A DNA stretch of 9,096 nucleotides from positions 1 through 9,096 of the forward strand of contig WAOJ01000006.1 in the NCBI GenBank assembly GCA_015521275.1, written 5' to 3'. Position numbers and translations under genes: made by a program. This DNA is from Desulfurococcales archaeon (GTDB lineage Archaea; Thermoproteota; Thermoprotei_A; Sulfolobales; Ignicoccaceae). The notes beneath the pieces are model-generated. The model searched no databases. It was not told the DNA's origin and worked only from the letters and a program-made list of their open reading frames with translations. Of this stretch, positions 1 to 6,416 are shown one piece after another. How positions within the stretch are numbered: position 1 is the stretch's first letter; every line of letters begins with the position of its first letter.

Positions 1-198
1 CACTTAAACATGCTAATGGTACAAAGTGAAGCTTGGGACGATTTGGATCATCTTTAACCTTATACGGAGATGGGTATAACAAGCGCTGGAGGGTCTCCTT
101 TTGACCTACCTTTTGATAAAAACACATAGTGAAGCTAACCGAGTTTAGCGAAGTAACGCTTAATTCTATCTGTACATCTCCGAAACTGGGAAAGATCA
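1..198. other. Upstream spacer of the plus-strand orphan gene
   Basis: No gene of convincing length is seen here. It contains several A+T-rich TATA-like stretches (around 58-65, 74-80, 113-121 and 159-167). The last of these, centred near 163, would place a start of transcription close to 189 and so a leader of about 10 bases for the gene starting at 199; none matches a strong archaeal box. A small hairpin, GGAG at 88-91 with CTCC at 95-98, is followed by four T residues (99-102) and a second TTTT run at 111-114, which would suit termination of a gene entering from the left. A 27-codon frame with a GTG start (129-212) overlaps the start of the next gene and is treated under findings. Confidence 0.5.
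88..114 (+). terminator. Possible T-rich terminator after an upstream gene
   Basis: A four-base-pair stem (GGAG 88-91, CTCC 95-98, loop of three) runs straight into TTTT at 99-102, with another TTTT at 111-114. Archaeal termination relies mainly on T-rich tracts on the non-template strand, so this is a reasonable but weak candidate. The gene it would serve is not visible with confidence. Confidence 0.25.
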
Positions 199-1698
199 TT
201 GAATCCTTGTGAAAGGCTTGCAGATACGTGTCCGAGCACCTTGCTCCAGACGCTCAAAGGACCCAACAGGCAGAGGATATTGGACATAGTCAAGGACGTT
301 GCGAGCAGGCTCGACGACCCCTTGTGCAAAATGGCCTTCCTAAAAGTGTTAGCATTGCTCAGCAAAACGAACGACAAAGAGCTGGAAGAGGTTGTCTCTC
401 AAACGATGCTCATCCCCCCTCCTCCGCCTTGTTTGGACATAATATGGGAGAACGAGCAGATGGTCTGCTCTACCTTGGACCGCTACGTCAAGGAGTGGAT
501 AAAGGCATACCCCGACCACGGCCTCATGGAAAACGTGGTGAACAATATGATGAATGACTTCCTAACGCTCGATAAGAACATGAGGCTCAGGATGACGAAG
601 GTAATACTCAGGTGGAACGACATGGCTCAGCAATATTTGGACGGGATGGAATACTGCAACGCTCCCGGGGAGCTGGTTGACATAGTAAATACCGTGAAGA
701 ACTGGAGAACCGAGCTGGTCAAGTCAATATTTGAAAAGATGAGTGAAAGGAGCAACATAATATCTATGCTCTTAACTTCTATGGAAAAGGAGCTAATGGA
801 CAAGGCTTTGGAGAGCAAGGACCTAATACTGAGCATAAACGAGGCCTCGCTGAGAAAGGATATAAATGAAGTAATAGCCAAACTCAACGAACTGCAGAAA
901 GTGGTTGAAGAAATAAGGAACGTCTCCGACTCGGCCGGGGAAATGGCTCAGAGCATGGCGGTGGAAGCGGCTAAGGTGGCGATACCTCTGAGTCCCCCTC
1001 AAGAAGGGAGTTGCGTGACCCTCCACGACGTCTTGACCTTGAGAGGCTTGCTCTTACCCCAAATGAAGAACGTGATAGAGGGTAAGATGAAATTGGGTGG
1101 AGAGGAGTTCGGAGGACAAGTAGAGCCCTTCGAGATAGCAGGAGCGATAGAGGCTAAGGGCTTCTTGAGCGTTAACAAGTCCTTCCTCAGAAGGAAGAGC
1201 AAGGTGTTCATAGGGGCTATAGCTTACCATTCAACAGTCAAGAGCAGAGGCGAGGACTGCAACTGCTTCGGCTTGGGAGACTTGAAGGAGTTCTTGGCGA
1301 ACGTCCCGACCGGGGACTACGTAGCAGTGGCAATAATAACTCCAAACGACATCTGTAAGGAGCTAAAGGAGTTCTTCGAAAAGGGTTACGGAATGAAGAA
1401 CGTGGGCATCGTTATCTATAATCCACTCGAGGACGAAGCGGTAAGCAGCGGCGAAATAGGGAAGGAGTTAGCCATAGAGGCGAGGAGGCTCTTCGGAGAA
1501 GAAGCGATGATTAAGCACGTCTTGAAGAGGCTTTGTGAGAGGTTTGAAGAGGCCAGGGTGAGCAGGGACCTAATAGCGAGCTATTTGAAGATAAGCGAGA
1601 AGGAAGCGGAAGAGGTGCTCAAGAGGTTGGCCAAGTACTTGGGCAAGGAGCTTAGAGGAGGGTTATACATAAGCTCCGAGGACTGCTCGAGGCTCTAA
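199..1698 (+). CDS. Orphan protein with coiled coil, alpha/beta region and C-terminal winged-helix-like segment
   Basis: A 499-residue protein whose family I do not recognise. The only in-frame start after the upstream TAA (154-156) and before the first long stretch of protein is TTG at 199; no strong Shine-Dalgarno is present. Residues 1-190 are mostly helical with several Cys and a run of five prolines (73-77). Residues 195-242 look like a charged coiled coil. Residues 330-410 read as an alpha/beta segment, with hydrophobic strands YVAVAII (374-380) and VGIVIYN (402-408) around a helix. Residues 435-492 resemble a winged helix-turn-helix: three helices, including SRDLIASYLKISEKEAEEVL (455-474), then a short basic turn and strand (RGGLYIS). 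No transmembrane helix or signal peptide is seen, so it is probably cytosolic and may bind nucleic acid or protein. It converges on the kinase/FHA operon with its stop codon directly next to that of the operon's last gene. Whether it belongs to the same system is unknown. Confidence 0.85.
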   Translation: MNPCERLADTCPSTLLQTLKGPNRQRILDIVKDVASRLDDPLCKMAFLKVLALLSKTNDKELEEVVSQTMLIPPPPPCLDIIWENEQMVCSTLDRYVKEWIKAYPDHGLMENVVNNMMNDFLTLDKNMRLRMTKVILRWNDMAQQYLDGMEYCNAPGELVDIVNTVKNWRTELVKSIFEKMSERSNIISMLLTSMEKELMDKALESKDLILSINEASLRKDINEVIAKLNELQKVVEEIRNVSDSAGEMAQSMAVEAAKVAIPLSPPQEGSCVTLHDVLTLRGLLLPQMKNVIEGKMKLGGEEFGGQVEPFEIAGAIEAKGFLSVNKSFLRRKSKVFIGAIAYHSTVKSRGEDCNCFGLGDLKEFLANVPTGDYVAVAIITPNDICKELKEFFEKGYGMKNVGIVIYNPLEDEAVSSGEIGKELAIEARRLFGEEAMIKHVLKRLCERFEEARVSRDLIASYLKISEKEAEEVLKRLAKYLGKELRGGLYISSEDCSRL

Positions 1699-2205
1699 TT
1701 AGAGACATATCTCTATCTCGTGGCCTAGGACCTCCCTTGCGCTCCTGTAGTCGCCTTCCTTCACGTAATTCAAAGCCTCCTCAACCATCTTCATAACCTT
1801 GGAGTTCCTCTTTAATATGCACTTCTTCTTCCTTATCTTAACGTCGGCCCCGCTCTGGGCGGCCAACCTCTCTATACACTTAACCAAGTATTCCGGGTTC
1901 ACCTTAGAGCACTTCACGCCGTACACGCTCGAACAAGGCTCTACGTTGCATTCCTCCTTGAACGCGCCTACTACGAACCTCTTCATGAGGTTCAGTATGT
2001 AATACAAGACCAAGTAAGTTGCTAGAGTCGTGATCGCACTGGTTAAGGCATCCTCGTCACCCTTCTTATAAACGACTACTCCTCCCGCTAAGGAGATAAT
2101 TAAGGTGACGAAGTAACCTAGGAGTGGGTGTTCCACCAGCCACTTGGCAATTATTTTGCCCAGCTCCCCAGCAACCTTGTCGGTAACTCGTTCAATTAGC
2201 GACAT
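1699..2205 (-). CDS. Small two-helix membrane protein with Cys-rich tail
   Basis: A 168-residue protein, not recognised as a member of a named family. An amphipathic, charged N-terminus (1-27) is followed by two hydrophobic segments, about residues 28-46 (ending GGVVVY) and 53-74 (TSAITTLATYLVLYYILNLM), joined by a short charged loop, so it is likely a membrane hairpin with both ends on one side. The basic residues after the second segment (KR 75-76, later RKKKC 125-129) suggest a cytoplasmic tail. The tail has six cysteines (86, 91, 99, 110, 129, 167) and ends in a helical hairpin containing EEALNYVKEGDYRSAREVL (142-160), which resembles TPR or other helix-turn-helix repeat pairs. The ATG start is preceded by a purine-rich ribosome-binding site. 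It is the last gene of the operon, 47 bp after the FHA gene, and is probably co-transcribed with it. A membrane-bound partner of the kinase/FHA proteins is inferred from position only. Confidence 0.85.
   Translation of the reverse strand: MSLIERVTDKVAGELGKIIAKWLVEHPLLGYFVTLIISLAGGVVVYKKGDEDALTSAITTLATYLVLYYILNLMKRFVVGAFKEECNVEPCSSVYGVKCSKVNPEYLVKCIERLAAQSGADVKIRKKKCILKRNSKVMKMVEEALNYVKEGDYRSAREVLGHEIEICL
1700..1715. terminator. Inverted repeat at the convergent gene junction
   Basis: TAGAGA (1700-1705), a four-base CATA loop and TCTCTA (1710-1715) form a perfect six-base-pair stem. It begins two bases after the stop of the plus-strand gene and lies inside the last codons of the minus-strand gene. 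It could form in transcripts from either side. There is no T-tract next to it, so a role in termination or 3' end protection is only a suggestion. Confidence 0.3.
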
Positions 2206-2207
2206 TT

Positions 2208-2216
2208 CCCTCTCCC
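2208..2216 (-). promoter_or_regulatory. Ribosome-binding site of the small membrane protein gene
   Basis: On the minus strand GGGAGAGGG sits two bases before the ATG, with its GGGAG part seven bases away. It is a good purine-rich Shine-Dalgarno and supports ATG at 2205 as the start. Confidence 0.55.
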
Positions 2217-2252
2217 AGTACCGGTCCAGAACGATCCTTCATGTACTTTGTT

Positions 2253-2828
2253 TCAAAGCAAGCTAATGAGAAAGTCTGAGAGAGCCCTCTTCAAGGCTAT
2301 TGGTGAAGGGCCCTTCGAATAGTTCCTCAAGATCCTCTCCACCTCACGAGCTTCCTCTTCCAAGCCCCACTCCATCAACTTATCTTTCAACTCGTTGGCG
2401 ATCCTTACGAGGCCCAGCATTGTCGTTGAGGCCTCTATATCCTTTAACATGACCTTTAGAGCCTCTCTGTTGACCGTGTGAGGCTCAATTACCAACCTTA
2501 TAACGTTACAAGGCCTCCCCGCCGGCAACTTACCGGGTATGACTATCTCCGCTTTCTCGTGGATCTCCTTTTCGCCCCTTAGGGGTTCCCCGTTGACCGT
2601 CGTCCCGTTCGTGGAGCCCAAGTCGCGAACGACGACCTTGCCCCTCTCAGCGCTTATTTCCAAGTGCCTTCGAGAGACGCACAAGGACTTGGCCAAGGGT
2701 ACTTCTTGAGCCTTGGTTTTCAAAAATACGTAATTCTTCAAGCCCCTTCCCACAATTATCGGCAATTCCAAGGTGCCCTCGTACAGCAGTTTGCCGTCCT
2801 TATCCATCGCCAACACTCTAACCTTCAT
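2253..2828 (-). CDS. FHA-domain protein with C-terminal helical domain (operon copy)
   Basis: A 191-residue forkhead-associated protein. The FHA fold covers about residues 1-115 and carries all the hallmark residues of phosphothreonine binding: VGR (26-28), SRRH (52-55), and DLGSTNGTTVNG (69-80). In characterised FHA domains the Arg of the GR motif, the Ser of SxxH and the Asn of STNG contact phosphothreonine and the peptide backbone, so binding is expected to be intact. Residues 119-191 form a separate charged helical region without transmembrane segments; it resembles in length and layout the tail of the FHA protein at 8052-8726. The protein is probably cytosolic and reads phosphorylation made by the kinase encoded 9 bp upstream. 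Tight spacing and a Shine-Dalgarno that begins at the kinase gene's stop codon suggest coupled translation. The FHA assignment is certain in practice; the partner is inferred. Confidence 0.95.
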   Translation of the reverse strand: MKVRVLAMDKDGKLLYEGTLELPIIVGRGLKNYVFLKTKAQEVPLAKSLCVSRRHLEISAERGKVVVRDLGSTNGTTVNGEPLRGEKEIHEKAEIVIPGKLPAGRPCNVIRLVIEPHTVNREALKVMLKDIEASTTMLGLVRIANELKDKLMEWGLEEEAREVERILRNYSKGPSPIALKRALSDFLISLL

Positions 2829-2837
2829 TCTCCTCCC
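2829..2837 (-). promoter_or_regulatory. Shine-Dalgarno of the operon FHA gene
   Basis: The nine bases between the kinase stop codon and the FHA ATG include GGGAGGAGA on the minus strand, a near match to the archaeal GGAGGTGA consensus although close to the start codon. It fits translation reinitiation after the kinase. Confidence 0.55.
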
Positions 2838-5800
2838 CTACCCGTTCGTCAACTCCTTCCAGAGCTCCAGCAGTTCCATCGAAAGCTTGGCAGCGCCCGG
2901 CCTCGCGCTGGGCCAGAAGTTCAAGGCGCTCTTAAGGACTTCCATTACTTTCGGCGTCTTGTCTCCGAAGACTTGCTTTAGAGCTTTCTCTACCTTATTC
3001 ATTATGTTTATGAAGTCGGTAATGCTTACTACAATTCTCCCATACTTATCCGTGCGACTAACGTACTTCGCCATTTCTTCTGCCACGTTGGGCATATTTA
3101 TGTTAGTACTGATCGAAATTAAGTCCAGCACTAGGATAGCCGTATTGAACACGTCCACCGCCTCCGGGACGAGCTCGAGGCCCTCCACGTTCTGGTCCTT
3201 GGCTACGAGTTCTGGAGGCTTCACCTTTGCTCCGGTGGCATCGGAAGATAAGCTACCCCTTACCGTGAAGACGGGCTCCACGCGCGTCTCGGCACGCTCT
3301 CTTATGACCTTCCTAGCCGAAGAGTAATCTACCACGCAAGCCACGTACCCCTCCTCGGCCCTCTTAATCGTTAAGTTAGTATGGTGAACGTCGTACAAGA
3401 CGTAGTCCCTAATGTGGAGGGCAGCTAAGGATGATGCGACTTGGGAGCCCACTAGGAAAGCGTCCTCGGGCCTTAGCAACTTTCCCAAGGGCCTCCCGAC
3501 CCTCTCTTGTACCAACCCCGGCACGTCCCTGGCGAGCGCAAATACTCTGGGAAAACAGAACGCCTTGCTCAACTCGTTTATAGTCAATGAAAATTCCTTC
3601 TCAATCTTAAACCTGTTCAACCTGGCTCGGCTTATCTCTTTGGGGCTGGCGGGCCACACGCCCTTTTCCAAGAACTCTTTCAAGAAATTGAAGAATTCCA
3701 CCGCGTCGCGGGATATCTTGAACACTACGTCCTTACACGCTATTACTAAGCTGGCCCACCCTCCCCCGCTCACTATCTCGCACGTACCCAAGTTCACCTT
3801 ACCCTTTATCAATATCTCGAATATCTCCTCTGGCAACGTAAAGTCGTCATTAGTACCCAATCCTAAGGTTCCTGACAAGGGCTTGAAGGCGCTTATCGGC
3901 CTCACGCTTCTAGTAATTGCTTTGAACGTGAAGGAGTAAGGGTACTTGAAGCTCGATGACGCGACGAGGCCCTTCACCTTCTCAAATATTTCCATCTTCT
4001 CCTTCGCCCTCAGTACTTCCAAGTTTACTGCCTTGGCCAAGCCGCTAAACAAGTACTCTGGAGGGACCTTGCTGAGCATCTCCTCCAAGCAAGCTATGAA
4101 AGCTGAGGCGTTGCCGCCAGGGGGGAGCGCCGAGGAAAGCATGGGATCTAGCATGTTTCTCACGAGGTTCTCCAAATCCTCTAGGTCCATCCCCGGCTTC
4201 ATGGCCTTCACTATCTCATAAAGCTTGTAGCTCGGAATTATGCACTTGTACCTCAAGTCGCTCAAGCGGTTAACCTCGTCGAGTTCCGGACTTCTGGCGA
4301 GCTCGAGCTTCCTAGTTCTGTTAAGCCAGCCCAGCACTGTGCAATCTATGGGTCTTATCTTAGTCAGCTTCTTGATTTCATCTACAGCGATGTTGAGCCT
4401 TGAAAGCAATATGTAAATGGCTGTAGAGAGGCACCCCGCTTCGGCCAAGCACTCAGCTGCGTCGCCCTCGCAGCTCTCCAAAGCCTCGTGAGCCCACTTA
4501 CAAGTCCTAAACTTAACCTCGGCGTCCACGTTTTCGTCGCTAAGCTTTCTCAAGCAAGGTATTAACTCCTTCCTAAACTCTTTACAGAGCCTCTCCAAAA
4601 CCCTCTCGCTAAGCCCCTCTAACTCATTAGGACCAACTTGGTAAAGGGGTTTACATCCATCCGGAACGTCAGAATAGGGGATCTTTAAGCAATTTTCGTC
4701 ATCTTTGACCCACAAGTACTTGCCGTCGAAGATTATTGCATTCCTCGAGGGTATCTCTATCTCGACCTCCTTTGAAGCGACGAACTCTTTTGCCGCCAAC
4801 GTTAACTCGGTCCTTGCTAAGCACGTGACCGGGAGCTTCACCGTTTCCAGCTCTAACTCGTTCAAGCCCTTGACCACTTGGTACTTTTTGGCAATGACTA
4901 GCCCTCTTTTGTCGCTGACCTCCAAAGACGTGTTCACCTTAGACTCTACGAGCAATGTGTTGTTCTTTGTTCCCTTTATGTGGAAGGGTTCTTGGGGAGC
5001 TTTTAGGCTTATTTCGAATTTAAAGTTGTTACACTTTACGTATCCTTTTTCGCTAATTTCTTTGGGTATGACCCTTAACTCGGCTTTCCCGTTAACTACC
5101 TTGAACGGGACGACGTTACCATAAACTTCAAGGACGCCCTCAGCTCCTTCCGGGCCTTCGAGCACAATATCACTAGGAATGCCCAAATACGCTTCCCCTT
5201 GCTTTACCGAGAACGGGTTCTCCAACGGTGGCAAGTTCTTCTCTATTGTGATTTCATCAACCTTTATGATACACGTACCTTCCAACTCCTTCGGCCTTAT
5301 GACAAATTCGTCTTCGGGCCCTTCTCCCTTGACCTCAACGCCATAGGCTTTGAGCGCGAAGGGTCTGGGGACGTTCAGCTTTACCTTCAGCTTTACTTCG
5401 CAAGGGTTTCCCTCTACGAAAACGTCGCACTCCGGCTCCTTCAACCTCGGGTACTTTATTGGTATGTCTACACCGTTTACCTTCAGCTTAACCTTCTCAA
5501 CTTTAGGGATAACCTCCACGACGTCGTGCGGGTTCGCAAAGCCCCTCACCACGTTTCCGTAAGCTTCCAGCTCGTACTCGGCTGGGAGGGGTAGGGTGAG
5601 CGTTAAAGCGGAGAGAGTCCTCTTGACCGGTTCCCCTTCCAGAGTCGCTTCTAGGACCTTCGCGTCCGGGAGCGTTATTTCGAACTGCCTTCCCCACACC
5701 TTAACGGTGGCTTCCGCCTTTGCCTCCTTTACCAACAGCTTAACTGGTTTGCCCAGCTCTCCGCTGGCCTCAGAGCCGTAGGCCTTGATGACAAAGGACT

Positions 5801-6416
5801 CGCCCTCAGAGCCCTCCAAGCTTACCTTTACTGGTACCTCGTAGCCCAAGACGGGCTCCCTCAAAACCTCCGCATAGAACCGGGGCTCCCCTAGCTTTCC
5901 GAGGTCGAAGGAAATGGTCTTCTCTTCGTCCCCAGTATCTACCTTGAGTGTCGTCCTCTCGTCGACGGGCTTTAGTTTTAATATCCTCTTGAAAGGCAAG
6001 GACCCAACCCTCATTCTATCTATGATGTTTCCAAAGATTACTCCACTTATTATGAAGGGTTTATCGTAAACACCCTCGACCTCGATCTCAACCTCTGTGG
6101 GCATCATAAATACCGGTTCCTTCAAAGGGTTCACATTTACCTTGATCCACATGAAGTCCTTGAATACTTGGTCATTTATTTCTATGGGTCTGTTCAAGCT
6201 GCCCTTGAGGCGTAAATACAATGCTCCCGATGCCTTTACTATTACCTTGTCGTCCTCCTCACTTACCTTCAAGTTGTTGTGCGGAACCGAGAAGGCGTCC
6301 ATTACTTCCGCTCCACGGACCTCCAGCGTGGAGTTAGAGCCGCAATCGCAGTAACAGTCAAGCAACACCTCTTCCGAATTTATCGGCAAGTTCACTTGTT
6401 TGCACGAGAGCCTCAA
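2838..6416 (-). CDS. Giant soluble protein: tandem beta repeats, Cys-rich helical region and C-terminal Hanks-type Ser/Thr protein kinase
   Basis: A 1192-residue protein if started at TTG 6416; numbering here uses that start. Its kinase lobe (about 866-1192) shows a glycine loop GGGWAS (884-889), the ATP-binding lysine in VVFKIS (K900), a hinge-like VQERVGRP (969-976), a catalytic loop LYDVHHTN (D1009, N1014), a metal-binding DYS in place of DFG (D1030), PPE for APE (1067-1069), DVF (D1088) and SARP (R1172). All catalytic residues are present, so activity is expected; the usual HRD arginine is missing (non-RD). Residues about 94-556 are beta-rich with units of about 73 residues, and 576-776 are helical and contain 11 cysteines. 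No membrane segment or signal peptide is seen. A 16-codon longer reading from ATG 6464 is possible, but TTG 6416 has a fine Shine-Dalgarno and a TTGA overlap with the preceding gene. It lies between a membrane protein and an FHA protein, which points to membrane-linked phospho-signalling. Confidence 0.93.
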   Translation of the reverse strand: MRLSCKQVNLPINSEEVLLDCYCDCGSNSTLEVRGAEVMDAFSVPHNNLKVSEEDDKVIVKASGALYLRLKGSLNRPIEINDQVFKDFMWIKVNVNPLKEPVFMMPTEVEIEVEGVYDKPFIISGVIFGNIIDRMRVGSLPFKRILKLKPVDERTTLKVDTGDEEKTISFDLGKLGEPRFYAEVLREPVLGYEVPVKVSLEGSEGESFVIKAYGSEASGELGKPVKLLVKEAKAEATVKVWGRQFEITLPDAKVLEATLEGEPVKRTLSALTLTLPLPAEYELEAYGNVVRGFANPHDVVEVIPKVEKVKLKVNGVDIPIKYPRLKEPECDVFVEGNPCEVKLKVKLNVPRPFALKAYGVEVKGEGPEDEFVIRPKELEGTCIIKVDEITIEKNLPPLENPFSVKQGEAYLGIPSDIVLEGPEGAEGVLEVYGNVVPFKVVNGKAELRVIPKEISEKGYVKCNNFKFEISLKAPQEPFHIKGTKNNTLLVESKVNTSLEVSDKRGLVIAKKYQVVKGLNELELETVKLPVTCLARTELTLAAKEFVASKEVEIEIPSRNAIIFDGKYLWVKDDENCLKIPYSDVPDGCKPLYQVGPNELEGLSERVLERLCKEFRKELIPCLRKLSDENVDAEVKFRTCKWAHEALESCEGDAAECLAEAGCLSTAIYILLSRLNIAVDEIKKLTKIRPIDCTVLGWLNRTRKLELARSPELDEVNRLSDLRYKCIIPSYKLYEIVKAMKPGMDLEDLENLVRNMLDPMLSSALPPGGNASAFIACLEEMLSKVPPEYLFSGLAKAVNLEVLRAKEKMEIFEKVKGLVASSSFKYPYSFTFKAITRSVRPISAFKPLSGTLGLGTNDDFTLPEEIFEILIKGKVNLGTCEIVSGGGWASLVIACKDVVFKISRDAVEFFNFLKEFLEKGVWPASPKEISRARLNRFKIEKEFSLTINELSKAFCFPRVFALARDVPGLVQERVGRPLGKLLRPEDAFLVGSQVASSLAALHIRDYVLYDVHHTNLTIKRAEEGYVACVVDYSSARKVIRERAETRVEPVFTVRGSLSSDATGAKVKPPELVAKDQNVEGLELVPEAVDVFNTAILVLDLISISTNINMPNVAEEMAKYVSRTDKYGRIVVSITDFINIMNKVEKALKQVFGDKTPKVMEVLKSALNFWPSARPGAAKLSMELLELWKELTNG
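2841..3821 (-). other. Protein kinase domain within the giant protein
   Basis: This span encodes the kinase lobe. The order glycine loop, Lys, hinge, catalytic Asp-Asn, metal Asp, PPE, DVF and RP follows Hanks subdomains I to XI over about 300 residues, the normal size. The sequence is far from typical bacterial PknB-like kinases, and the activation segment between D1030 and PPE is rich in Ser and Thr, hence possibly self-phosphorylated. A TNDD motif (T855) just before the domain has an acidic residue at +3, as many FHA ligands do. Confidence 0.9.
4089..4691 (-). other. Cys-rich helical linker region of the kinase protein
   Basis: Residues 576-776 (from TTG 6416) are predominantly helical and include 11 cysteines at irregular spacing, with no CxxC pairs of zinc-ribbon type. 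Disulfides in cytosolic proteins of hyperthermophilic archaea are known, so these may be structural, or metal or redox sites. I recognise no family here. Confidence 0.6.
4995..5852 (-). repeat. Protein-level tandem repeats of about 73 residues
   Basis: Four clear units can be laid in register by two anchors (numbering from TTG 6416). Anchor one is a strand with IKAYG, LEAYG, LKAYG and LEVYG (A/V before YG at 212, 285, 357, 431; spacing 73, 72, 74). Anchor two is a strand ending in a proline, FEITLP, IPIKYP, ITIEKNLP and FEISLKAP (P at 250, 323, 396, 474; spacing 73, 73, 78), usually followed by xEP or xNP. More degenerate units seem to extend on both sides (about residues 94-188 and 475-556). 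Alternating hydrophobic residues indicate Ig-like beta-sandwich domains. The repeat is visible in protein, not as DNA identity. Confidence 0.75.

Noticed and set aside
1..57. Open frame on the plus strand ending at TAA 55-57, possible tail of an upstream gene
   Set aside because: Only 18 codons, with codon use unlike the neighbours; a run this short without stops is expected by chance.
2246..2258. Hairpin CTTTG-TTT-CAAAG over the operon FHA stop codon
   Set aside because: Five base pairs without a T-tract on the minus strand; too weak to call a terminator, and the next gene is only 47 bp away with its own ribosome-binding site.
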